Shown: piece after piece, positions 57,426 to 64,000 of the stretch | How positions within the stretch are numbered: the first letter of the stretch is position 1 | Layout of the letters: every line of letters begins with the position of its first letter | From: Marinobacterium sediminicola | GTDB lineage: Bacteria > Pseudomonadota > Gammaproteobacteria > Pseudomonadales > Balneatricaceae | Reading direction: 5' to 3' | DNA: 64,000 nucleotides | NCBI RefSeq assembly: GCF_022343685.1 | Contig: NZ_CP092123.1 | Span: 2,480,001-2,544,000 of the forward strand | Notes under the pieces: model-generated | The model's database searches: none | What the model was told of the DNA's origin: nothing | The model's input: the letters and a program-made list of their open reading frames with translations, nothing else | Position numbers and translations under genes: made by a program

Positions 57426-58457
57426 TCAGTCGGATTTATGAGTGCTCCACAGGGACACTTTTTCACGGTAGGACTGCAATGAATCCCATACCCGCTTGAA
57501 GTCGGCATCGGCTGCCGCCTGCTCTGCCATCACCTCTTCGGTTGCCTGGCGGAACACCTGCATCACCTCTTCAGGGAAGGCCCGAACTTCAGTGCCTGCC
57601 GCCTTGAATTTGGCGATCGCTTCGGCGTTCGGAATGCTGGTAGACGTGATCGACCAGATATGGGTCTCGCGACAGGTATCTTCTATCAACCCACGCTGGG
57701 CTTCATCCATCGCATCCCATTTGCGCTTGTTGATGATCAGCTCATTAATGGCCGCGGGCTGATGCCAACCGGGCAGATAGTAGTACTTGGCCACCTTTTC
57801 AAAGCCCATGGCGGCGTCGATGGCTGGCATGGAAAACTCCGTCCCATCGATCACGCCACGCTCCAGATTGGGATAGATGTCACCGCCGCTGAGCAGAACA
57901 ACCGAGGCTCCGGCCTTTTTCATCACCTCTCCAGCCAACCCTGCGAAGCGTATTTTCTTGCCCTTGAGGTCTTCAGCCGTATTGATCTCGAAGGTGTACC
58001 ACCCCCCAGCCTCGGAGTCCATCAGGCCACAGGGCACGGGCACCACACCCTGTCTGGCATAGATTTCACGCCAGATATCCAGACCGCCACCATTGTAGAG
58101 CCAGCCGAGATAATCCATGGCATCCGGTCCAAAAGGGACACCGCCAAAGAGCTGCACGGCCGGGAAGCGACCCGCCACGTAAAGCGGCGAGGTATAGCCG
58201 GCATCAAGACTGCCCTGCTGTACCGCATCGAAGATCTGCAACGGCGGTACCAGCTTGCCCGCCGAGTAAAGCTTGACCTTGAGACTGCCTTCTCCCTTGG
58301 CATTGATCCGCTCGGCAAAGTGAGCGGCATTCTGACCACTGGCCGGCAGCGTCAGCGGCCAGGCACTCTGAACATCCATGGATACCCTGGCCGCCTGCGC
58401 CCCTGTTACGTAGAGGGCAGCCATGACCGCTACGCTTAGCACTCGCATCTTCTTCAT
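57426..58457 (-). CDS. TRAP transporter substrate-binding protein (DctP type), system 2
   Basis: This 343-residue periplasmic protein has a signal peptide ending in AQA. LKGKKIRFAGLAGEVMKKAGAS holds the conserved Arg that binds the substrate carboxylate. The overall pattern (GGDIYPNLERGVIDGTEF) resembles the TRAP group that binds 2-oxo acids or (chloro)aromatic acids, such as FcbT1. Given the operon, an aromatic acid is the likely ligand. Confidence 0.9.
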   Translation of the reverse strand: MKKMRVLSVAVMAALYVTGAQAARVSMDVQSAWPLTLPASGQNAAHFAERINAKGEGSLKVKLYSAGKLVPPLQIFDAVQQGSLDAGYTSPLYVAGRFPAVQLFGGVPFGPDAMDYLGWLYNGGGLDIWREIYARQGVVPVPCGLMDSEAGGWYTFEINTAEDLKGKKIRFAGLAGEVMKKAGASVVLLSGGDIYPNLERGVIDGTEFSMPAIDAAMGFEKVAKYYYLPGWHQPAAINELIINKRKWDAMDEAQRGLIEDTCRETHIWSITSTSIPNAEAIAKFKAAGTEVRAFPEEVMQVFRQATEEVMAEQAAADADFKRVWDSLQSYREKVSLWSTHKSD

Positions 58458-58484
58458 GGTTTCTCTCCCTGATTGAAGCCCTGA

Positions 58485-59405
58485 CTAACCTGCGAAACCT
58501 TTCTGCAACAGTTGAAGGCTTTCTTTGAGTACCTGCTGTTGATCTGTACTCAGGCAGGACATGGCCTGCTTTTCATGCTCGATGGCCTTATCCAACAGCT
58601 GAGTCGCCAGTTGCTGTCCCTTGTCGGTCAAAGCGAAGCCCTGGTCGGTTACCTGCAGCAAGCCCTTGTCCTGCAGCCATTCCCCGGTATCTGCCAATTC
58701 CTTCATCGGCTGGGACACGAAGCGGCTGATTTGCTCCTGCGCCATCGGCTGGCCATCTGCCAGTAGCGTGAGCACTCGCCACTCCTCGGCGGTAACACCG
58801 TAATGGCTGAGCTGCGGATAAAAATCCGCTGCGTAGGCATTGAGTGTCTGGCGCAGCTGATACAGCAGGTAATCCCCCAGGAAACCACGTGCTTCCAGTG
58901 ACTCCGTCGGTGCCTGCATCGCCGGATGGCTCTCAGGTACGGCGTAGCGGCCGTTATGGAACACCAGCGAGCTGACATTGTCTTCGTAGTGGTATTCAGT
59001 GACCTCTCCGACGATGATGAAGTGGTCGCCGCCTTCGTACACTTCCCAGGTCTTGCAGGCAAACCAGGCAGCCGTGTCAGGCAGCAAGGGTGCGCCATTG
59101 GAGCAATCGGTAGTCTTCACTCCAGCAAACTTGTCTTCGCCACGACGGGCAAAACCGTTTGACAGCTCGACCTGGTCATTACGCAGCACATTGATGGCAA
59201 AGCCGTTGCCCTTGGTAAAGGCGTCCAGGCTCCAGGCCCCCTTGTCGATACTCCAGAGCACCAGCGCCGGCTCAATCGACAGGGTGTTAAAGCTACTGGC
59301 CGTCATGCCGATCGGGTTACCCTCGGCATCTCGGGTGGTAATGACAGTTACGCCGGTCGGGAACTTGCCCAGCGCCCGACGAAAATCTTTGGGATCAAAT
59401 GACAT
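58485..59405 (-). CDS. Flavin reductase fused to a MarR-like domain (HPA hydroxylase reductase C1-like)
   Basis: This 306-residue protein has an N-terminal flavin reductase domain (residues 1-160, FPTGVTVITT, GMTASSFNTLSIEPALVLWS, GDHFIIVGEV). A C-terminal MarR-like winged helix follows (about 170-305, TAEEWRVLTLLADGQPMAQEQISRF). The same layout is known in the C1 reductase of Acinetobacter 4-hydroxyphenylacetate 3-hydroxylase, where the MarR-like part binds the aromatic substrate and releases autoinhibition. The matching oxygenase is not in the window. The gene lies between a catechol dioxygenase and a TRAP transporter. Confidence 0.85.
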   Translation of the reverse strand: MSFDPKDFRRALGKFPTGVTVITTRDAEGNPIGMTASSFNTLSIEPALVLWSIDKGAWSLDAFTKGNGFAINVLRNDQVELSNGFARRGEDKFAGVKTTDCSNGAPLLPDTAAWFACKTWEVYEGGDHFIIVGEVTEYHYEDNVSSLVFHNGRYAVPESHPAMQAPTESLEARGFLGDYLLYQLRQTLNAYAADFYPQLSHYGVTAEEWRVLTLLADGQPMAQEQISRFVSQPMKELADTGEWLQDKGLLQVTDQGFALTDKGQQLATQLLDKAIEHEKQAMSCLSTDQQQVLKESLQLLQKGFAG

Positions 59406-59420
59406 ACGCTCTCTCCAGCA

Positions 59421-60344
59421 TCAGGTCAGGGCGGTCAGGAAGCGCTCGTTGAGCTGGCGGTCATGATAGAAAATCGCCTTGCCCAGCTTGTCCGCATCCC
59501 AGGTAATCGGTTCGTGGTCAGGGTAGAAATAGTCACCGCCACAGAACACTTCGTTACGGTTGCCGGACGGATCAAAGAAATAGATGGTCTGGCCGTGGGT
59601 GATACCGTGACGGGTCGGGCCGATATCGATCGAGGTATCGGTCATCGAAATCAGGTCGCCCGCGCGCAACACATCTTCCCAGGTCTCCAGGAAGAAGGAG
59701 GCGTGGTGAAACTTGCCCGACTCAGGGTGATCGATGAAGGCGATATCGTGGGCCTTCATGCTGGTGGTCAGGAACTGTGCCACCCGCTTGCCATCCGGCG
59801 TCATCACCTGCTCACAGAGATCAAAGCCCAGCACCTCGCGAAACAGGTCATAGGTCTGATCCAGATTCGGGCCATACAACAGGCAGTGATCGAAACGCTG
59901 CGCCTTCATGCCCTTGAGGTCACGCGGCCAGGCTTCCGGGTTGTGATTACCGACGCCATAGCGGCCGGTCTGCTCCTTGGTGGCAAACAGCTCGAACTGG
60001 TGGCCTGTCGGTGCCTGGAAACGGATACGGCGACCACAATCCTTGAGCTCGCCTGCAGGAATTTCGTCAACCTCAACACCGTAGTCGGTCAACGCTCGCT
60101 GCAGTTCATCAAGGGTGGCTTCGTTGAGACACTTGAAGCCCATGAAATCCATACCCGGCTGGTCAGCCTCAACCAGCACAACGGAATACTTGTCCACTTC
60201 GGTCCAGCCTTTAAGGTAGACACGGCCCTGATCGTCTCGGTCCATTTCGATCAGGCCCAGCAGGTCCACGTAGTGCTGGAGCGCTTCATCCAGATCCAGT
60301 ACGCGGATCTGTACGTGTCCTGGACGCATTACACCTTTCTTCAT
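59421..60344 (-). CDS. xylE: Catechol 2,3-dioxygenase (copy 2)
   Basis: This 307-residue paralogue of the protein at 37222 differs at 5 of the first 60 residues and keeps the iron ligands His153, His214 and Glu265. It cleaves catechol or a substituted catechol in the meta position. GAGG lies seven bases before the ATG. Unlike copy 1 it is inside a long operon, between a TRAP transporter and the flavin reductase fusion, so it probably serves another aromatic substrate. Confidence 0.95.
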   Translation of the reverse strand: MKKGVMRPGHVQIRVLDLDEALQHYVDLLGLIEMDRDDQGRVYLKGWTEVDKYSVVLVEADQPGMDFMGFKCLNEATLDELQRALTDYGVEVDEIPAGELKDCGRRIRFQAPTGHQFELFATKEQTGRYGVGNHNPEAWPRDLKGMKAQRFDHCLLYGPNLDQTYDLFREVLGFDLCEQVMTPDGKRVAQFLTTSMKAHDIAFIDHPESGKFHHASFFLETWEDVLRAGDLISMTDTSIDIGPTRHGITHGQTIYFFDPSGNRNEVFCGGDYFYPDHEPITWDADKLGKAIFYHDRQLNERFLTALT

Positions 60345-60386
60345 TGGGTTACCTCATCATTATTCTTATAGGTTGTCGCTTGAGTC

Positions 60387-61703
60387 CTAGCCCACTGCAT
60401 TCGGCAGCATCAGGGACAGGGACGGAATGGTGATAATCAGCACCAGACGCACGATGTCAGCCAGCCAGAATGGCGTCACACCGCGGAAGATGGTGGACAG
60501 TTTTACATCAGGCACCACTCCGCGAAGCACAAAGACGTTCATGCCAACCGGTGGTGTGATCAGACTGATTTCCGTTACCACCACGACCAGAATGCCAAAC
60601 CAGATCAGGTCGAAGCCCATCGCTTCCACCATCGGATAGAACACGGGTACGGTCAGCAGAATCATCGACATGCTTTCCAGCACGCAGCCGAGCAGCAGAT
60701 ACACGCCCACCAGAATCAGGATGACCATGAAAGGGCTGAAGCCGGACTCGGTCACCCAGTCCTTCAGCATCATCGGCATGCCGGTCAGGTTGATGAAGTT
60801 GGAGAAGATCACCGCGCCAATGACCAGGAAGAACAGCATCGCGGTTGTGCGTGCGGCATTGGTCAACGAACGCTGGAACATCTTGAAACTCAGCTTGCCG
60901 CTGAACAGTGCAATCAGGAACGCTCCCGAAGCACCGATACCCGCCGCTTCGGTGGGGGTGAAGATACCGGCATAGATACCGCCCATGACGATGATGAAGA
61001 TCAGGTTGATCCCCCAGACGCCTTTCATCGAGATCAGGCGCTCTTTCCAGGTCGAACGTTTGCCGGCCGGCCCAATCTCGGGCTTCAGGCGGACTGCAAA
61101 GACCACCGCCAGCATGTACAGGATGACACCGATCAGCCCCGGGATCAGACCAGCAATGAACAGCTTGCCGATATCGCTTTCGGTCATCAGACCGTAGATC
61201 ACCAGAATGACGCTGGGCGGAATCAGAATACCCAGTGTGCCACCGGCCGCAATGGCACCCGTGGCCAGGCTGTCGGCATACTTGTATTCACGCATGGAGG
61301 GCATCGCCACCTTGGACATGGTGGCAGCCGTTGCCATGGAGCTGCCGCATACAGCGGAAAATGCACCGCAGGAGACTACGGTTGCCAGTGCCAGACCACC
61401 CTTGAAGTGTCCCAGGAAGGCGTTGGCAGCACGGTAAAGTTCCTTGGACATCCCCGATTCCGTAATCAGGTTACCCATCAGCAGGAACAGTGGAACCACC
61501 GACAGGCCATAGGCCAGACCGGTATCGAACGCAGTGGATGCGATCATGTTTAGCGCGGTATCCCAGCCACGCGGATTGCCATAGGTCAGTTGCTGGACCA
61601 GTGCGAAACCGACCACACCAACAACCCCCATCGCAATCCCCAGCGGCACCCGGGCCAATATCAGCACCATCAGTGCCGCAAAGCCGATCAGACTTGCCTC
61701 CAT
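60387..61703 (-). CDS. TRAP transporter large permease (DctM type), system 1
   Basis: This 438-residue membrane protein has the DctM signatures: a start of alternating hydrophobic segments, GGTLGILIPPSVILVIYG, FTPTEAAGIGASGAFL and a late SLITPPVGMNVFVLRG. It overlaps the DctQ-type gene in TAATG. It belongs to a different TRAP set from system 2 and is encoded just before catechol dioxygenase copy 2. Confidence 0.92.
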   Translation of the reverse strand: MEASLIGFAALMVLILARVPLGIAMGVVGVVGFALVQQLTYGNPRGWDTALNMIASTAFDTGLAYGLSVVPLFLLMGNLITESGMSKELYRAANAFLGHFKGGLALATVVSCGAFSAVCGSSMATAATMSKVAMPSMREYKYADSLATGAIAAGGTLGILIPPSVILVIYGLMTESDIGKLFIAGLIPGLIGVILYMLAVVFAVRLKPEIGPAGKRSTWKERLISMKGVWGINLIFIIVMGGIYAGIFTPTEAAGIGASGAFLIALFSGKLSFKMFQRSLTNAARTTAMLFFLVIGAVIFSNFINLTGMPMMLKDWVTESGFSPFMVILILVGVYLLLGCVLESMSMILLTVPVFYPMVEAMGFDLIWFGILVVVVTEISLITPPVGMNVFVLRGVVPDVKLSTIFRGVTPFWLADIVRLVLIITIPSLSLMLPNAVG

Positions 61704-62224
61704 TACTGCTCTCCTCTCGAGGTCTTGCCGTTTCGGTCAAACAGCAGCTTGATGAACAGGATCAGGGTGGACACCGAAGCGGTGACCGCCATCAGAAAGG
61801 CGAGCCAGGCATAGGGGATCTGGAGCACCGCCGTTGTATCTTCATATCGCAGCACCTTGAAGGCGTGCTCCCAGAGCATCCAGGAGAAAATGCCGAATGC
61901 CAGCACGTTGATCAGACCGACCAACCAGTACTGCACCGCACGGACCCGGTCACTCAGTGCCGAGTCGAGGATGTCCACAGCGATGTGGCCACCCTCAGCG
62001 GTAATCAGCGGCAATCCCAGAAAGATCACCGCTGCCAGCATCAACTCCGTCACCTCAAAGGCACCGGTCACCGGAGCCGAGAACAGGTAACGCCCCATGA
62101 CATCCACCAGGGTCAGCGCCATCATCAAAAACATGACGAGAGCAGCTGTTCCATTCAGCAGCGTCTTGAGCACTCCCTCTCCACGATCCAGCCAACCATT
62201 GCTCTGTGTGCGAGTTGAGTTCAT
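61703..62224 (-). CDS. TRAP transporter small permease (DctQ type), system 1
   Basis: This 173-residue protein has four hydrophobic segments and a DctQ core (VTGAFEVTELMLAAVIFLGLP, residues about 55-75, then GHIAVDI). It lies 9 bases after the binding-protein gene and shares a base with the start of the large permease gene. Confidence 0.9.
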   Translation of the reverse strand: MNSTRTQSNGWLDRGEGVLKTLLNGTAALVMFLMMALTLVDVMGRYLFSAPVTGAFEVTELMLAAVIFLGLPLITAEGGHIAVDILDSALSDRVRAVQYWLVGLINVLAFGIFSWMLWEHAFKVLRYEDTTAVLQIPYAWLAFLMAVTASVSTLILFIKLLFDRNGKTSRGEQ

Positions 62225-62233
62225 CGTTTACCC

Positions 62234-63271
62234 TCAGCGTGTTTGCGCCACAGCCTGCTCTTGGCTCAGCTTGCGGAACGCTTCCAGTGCCGCCTTGCCA
62301 TCAACACCCAGCTCTGCAGCTGTTTTCAGCCACTCGGCTTCCATCGGTGCGCTGGCGTTGCGGATTTCGGTCAGGAAAGCTTCATTGGCGGTGACCACTT
62401 CATTGCCATTGGCCTTGATTGCTTCCAGACCCTTGGCATCCTGGGTATCCCACATCTGGCCAGCCAGACGAGCGAAGGCCTCACCGGAGACAGACTCGAT
62501 CGCCTTCTGGTCCTCTTCAGGCAGATCCGCGAAACGGTCGCGGTTCATGACCAGGAAGAAGCTGAAGTTGTACAGACCACCCGGCACCAGTGTGGTGTGT
62601 GTAGTCTTGTCCTGAATGTTGAAAGCCGGTACAGACTCCAGCGGGAACAGGGTGCCATCGGCAACGCCACTGGACACCAGCTCATAGGTGCTGGAAGAAG
62701 GCTTCTGCAGCGTCACGGCACCCAGCTCGGTGGCGATGTCGTTCATGATGCCGCCACCGACACGCAGTTTCAGACCTTCGAGGTCAGAAGAAGCATTAAC
62801 AGTGCGCTTGCTGTTGTGGATGTGGCCCGGACCGTGGGTGAACAGACCCAGCAGTTTGACGTCCTTGTGTTCGCCAGCCTGTTTCAGATAGTCGTTGTAG
62901 ACATTCCAGTAGGCCACTGAAGTGCCCACGGCGCTGTTACCGCCGAACGGAAACTCAACCATTTTGTAGAGCTTGAAGCGGCCAGGCGTGTAGCCGTGCG
63001 CGCTGTAGGTGATATCGGCCTGACCTTCACGGGCGATATCATAATGAACCTTGGGGTGACCCAGCGCTGAAGGCAGCATGATGATCTTCACGCGCCCTTC
63101 GGTCGCTTCTTCGACACTTTCAGCCCAGGGCTTCATGACGTCCTTGACCAACGGGTGGCCGGACGGCAGCCAGGATGACATGGTCAGTCGCGTTTCAGCA
63201 TTAGCCGTAGTAGCGGTGGTTGCCAGAAGTGCAAGAGTTGCAGATGCTGCAACACGGAGAATCGTTTTCAT
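62234..63271 (-). CDS. TRAP transporter substrate-binding protein (DctP type), system 1
   Basis: This 345-residue periplasmic protein has a signal peptide ending in ANA. LEGLKLRVGGG carries the carboxylate-binding Arg. GGGGAG stands before the ATG at 63271; the frame runs on to 63433 without a better start. It is preceded by the reductase gene on the same strand after 82 bases. The ligand is probably an organic or aromatic acid. Confidence 0.9.
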   Translation of the reverse strand: MKTILRVAASATLALLATTATTANAETRLTMSSWLPSGHPLVKDVMKPWAESVEEATEGRVKIIMLPSALGHPKVHYDIAREGQADITYSAHGYTPGRFKLYKMVEFPFGGNSAVGTSVAYWNVYNDYLKQAGEHKDVKLLGLFTHGPGHIHNSKRTVNASSDLEGLKLRVGGGIMNDIATELGAVTLQKPSSSTYELVSSGVADGTLFPLESVPAFNIQDKTTHTTLVPGGLYNFSFFLVMNRDRFADLPEEDQKAIESVSGEAFARLAGQMWDTQDAKGLEAIKANGNEVVTANEAFLTEIRNASAPMEAEWLKTAAELGVDGKAALEAFRKLSQEQAVAQTR

Positions 63272-63353
63272 TGTTATCACTCCCCTATGGGTTTTGTTTC
63301 CGGTTAAACCGGTTTTTGCCGAGACTGGGTCACGACATGGGTTCATCAAATGG

Positions 63354-64000
63354 CTAAATATCCACAACCAGTCGGCTGCTCTTCGCTCTGGAGCAACAAA
63401 GCGCGATCTGGTCGTTATCCTCTTTCTCCTCATCGGTCAGGAAATGGTCACGGTGATCAGGAGTTCCCTCAATCACATCGCAGATGCAGGTGCCGCATAC
63501 GCCCTCTTCGCAGGACATCTGAACCTTTACACCCGCCGCTTTCAGCGCGGTGGCGATGCTTTCGTTGGGTCCTACCTGAACGGTGACATCACTGGCTTCG
63601 GCGTACACCTCGAACGCCTCGCCACTGATGTCGACGTCGGCACTGAAGTATTCGAAATGGATCTGCTTCTCCGGCAAACCTGCCGCCTTGCCCTGCGCAA
63701 TGACCCAATCCATGAAGCCGCTTGGGCCACAGACATACAGGTGTGATTCCGGGCGTGCTTCGGCCAGCGCCTTGGGATCGATACGACTCTCTTCGCCGGC
63801 ATCATCGAAATGCAGCACCAGACGGTCGCCGAATTCGCGCTTAAGCTCATCCAGAAACGCCGCCTTGCTTTCACTGCGGCTGCAGTAGTGCAGTTCGAAA
63901 GACTTGTCGGCCGCCTTCAGCGCATAGGCCATGGCAATCATCGGCGTGATGCCGATACCACCGCCGATCAGCAGGCTGTGTTCCGCATCCATCTCCAGTG
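63354..64000 (-). CDS. Phthalate-dioxygenase/VanB-type reductase (5' end outside window)
   Basis: The frame is open to the right edge, so the N-terminal FMN domain is not seen. Visible are the NAD-binding domain (LLIGGGIGITPMIAMA, later YVCGPSGFMDWV) and a C-terminal plant-type [2Fe-2S] domain with CEEGVCGTCICDV and a final LCCSRA. This FMN-NAD-Fe/S order marks class IA oxygenase reductases such as phthalate dioxygenase reductase and VanB. Its terminal oxygenase should lie just beyond the right edge. It is the first visible gene of the second catabolic operon. Confidence 0.88.
   Translation of the reverse strand, partial: LEMDAEHSLLIGGGIGITPMIAMAYALKAADKSFELHYCSRSESKAAFLDELKREFGDRLVLHFDDAGEESRIDPKALAEARPESHLYVCGPSGFMDWVIAQGKAAGLPEKQIHFEYFSADVDISGEAFEVYAEASDVTVQVGPNESIATALKAAGVKVQMSCEEGVCGTCICDVIEGTPDHRDHFLTDEEKEDNDQIALCCSRAKSSRLVVDI

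Noticed and set aside
63300..63317. CCGGTT/AACCGG hairpin followed by T on the plus strand
   Set aside because: It has the form of a terminator on the plus strand, but no plus-strand gene lies upstream. It is not oriented to end the minus-strand operon.

Overview
The window looks like chromosomal DNA of a marine gammaproteobacterium that degrades aromatic compounds. GC content is fairly high, and the mix of TRAP transporters, a DcaP-type porin, a BenR/XylS-type regulator and a pseudomonad-style catechol meta pathway would fit an Oceanospirillales/Marinobacterium-like organism. That taxonomic guess is inference, because no rRNA or tRNA gene is present. I see no insertion sequence, CRISPR array or phage genes.

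Positions 1-23900 (minus strand) hold a three-gene unit. It comprises an IalB-family periplasmic protein, a TolC-type outer-membrane channel with an unusual AMIN-like N-terminal extension, and one giant gene that fills 20.7 kb and runs off the left edge (at least 6,906 codons). The giant protein starts with a LEPR-XLL-type motif and a DUF4347 domain, then a short RTX-like stretch. Four half-modules follow, each pairing a long pentapeptide-repeat block with an EF-hand-like calcium loop, and then come more than ten beta-rich repeats of about 95 residues. Two pentapeptide blocks share a 1,103-bp segment differing by one base. The simplest reading is a type I-secreted giant surface protein with its own outer-membrane channel.

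Positions 24054-38382 (minus strand) hold a benzoate-to-central-metabolism pathway. benABCD converts benzoate to catechol, benE and a DcaP-like porin import substrate, and one catechol 2,3-dioxygenase cleaves the ring. Six genes (dmpC, E, F, G, H, I type) take 2-hydroxymuconic semialdehyde to pyruvate and acetyl-CoA through the oxalocrotonate branch. No hydrolase (xylF/dmpD) or XylT-type ferredoxin is in the window. Sequences matching the XylS/BenR half-site TGCA-N6-GGNTA lie upstream of benA, the porin, the dioxygenase and the adjacent ABC transporter. A benR-like gene is at 43920-44882.

Positions 38383-46604 (mostly plus strand) hold a five-gene branched-chain-type ABC transporter, probably for an aromatic acid, then IclR, AraC (BenR-like) and LysR regulators and a membrane-anchored monooxygenase-fold protein. 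Positions 46632-51671 are a mixed stretch: a luciferase-like oxidoreductase, D-serine dehydratase, a CaCA-type exchanger, and a MerR/CDF heavy-metal pair with a recognisable MerR-type promoter. Positions 51741-54848 are a polar amino-acid ABC operon.

Positions 55145-64000 (minus strand) form a second aromatic catabolic operon. It holds a phthalate-dioxygenase-type reductase (cut by the right edge), a TRAP transporter, a second catechol 2,3-dioxygenase, a flavin reductase fused to a MarR-like domain, a second TRAP transporter and a small monooxygenase-fold protein. The oxygenase that would feed this operon must lie beyond the right edge or elsewhere.
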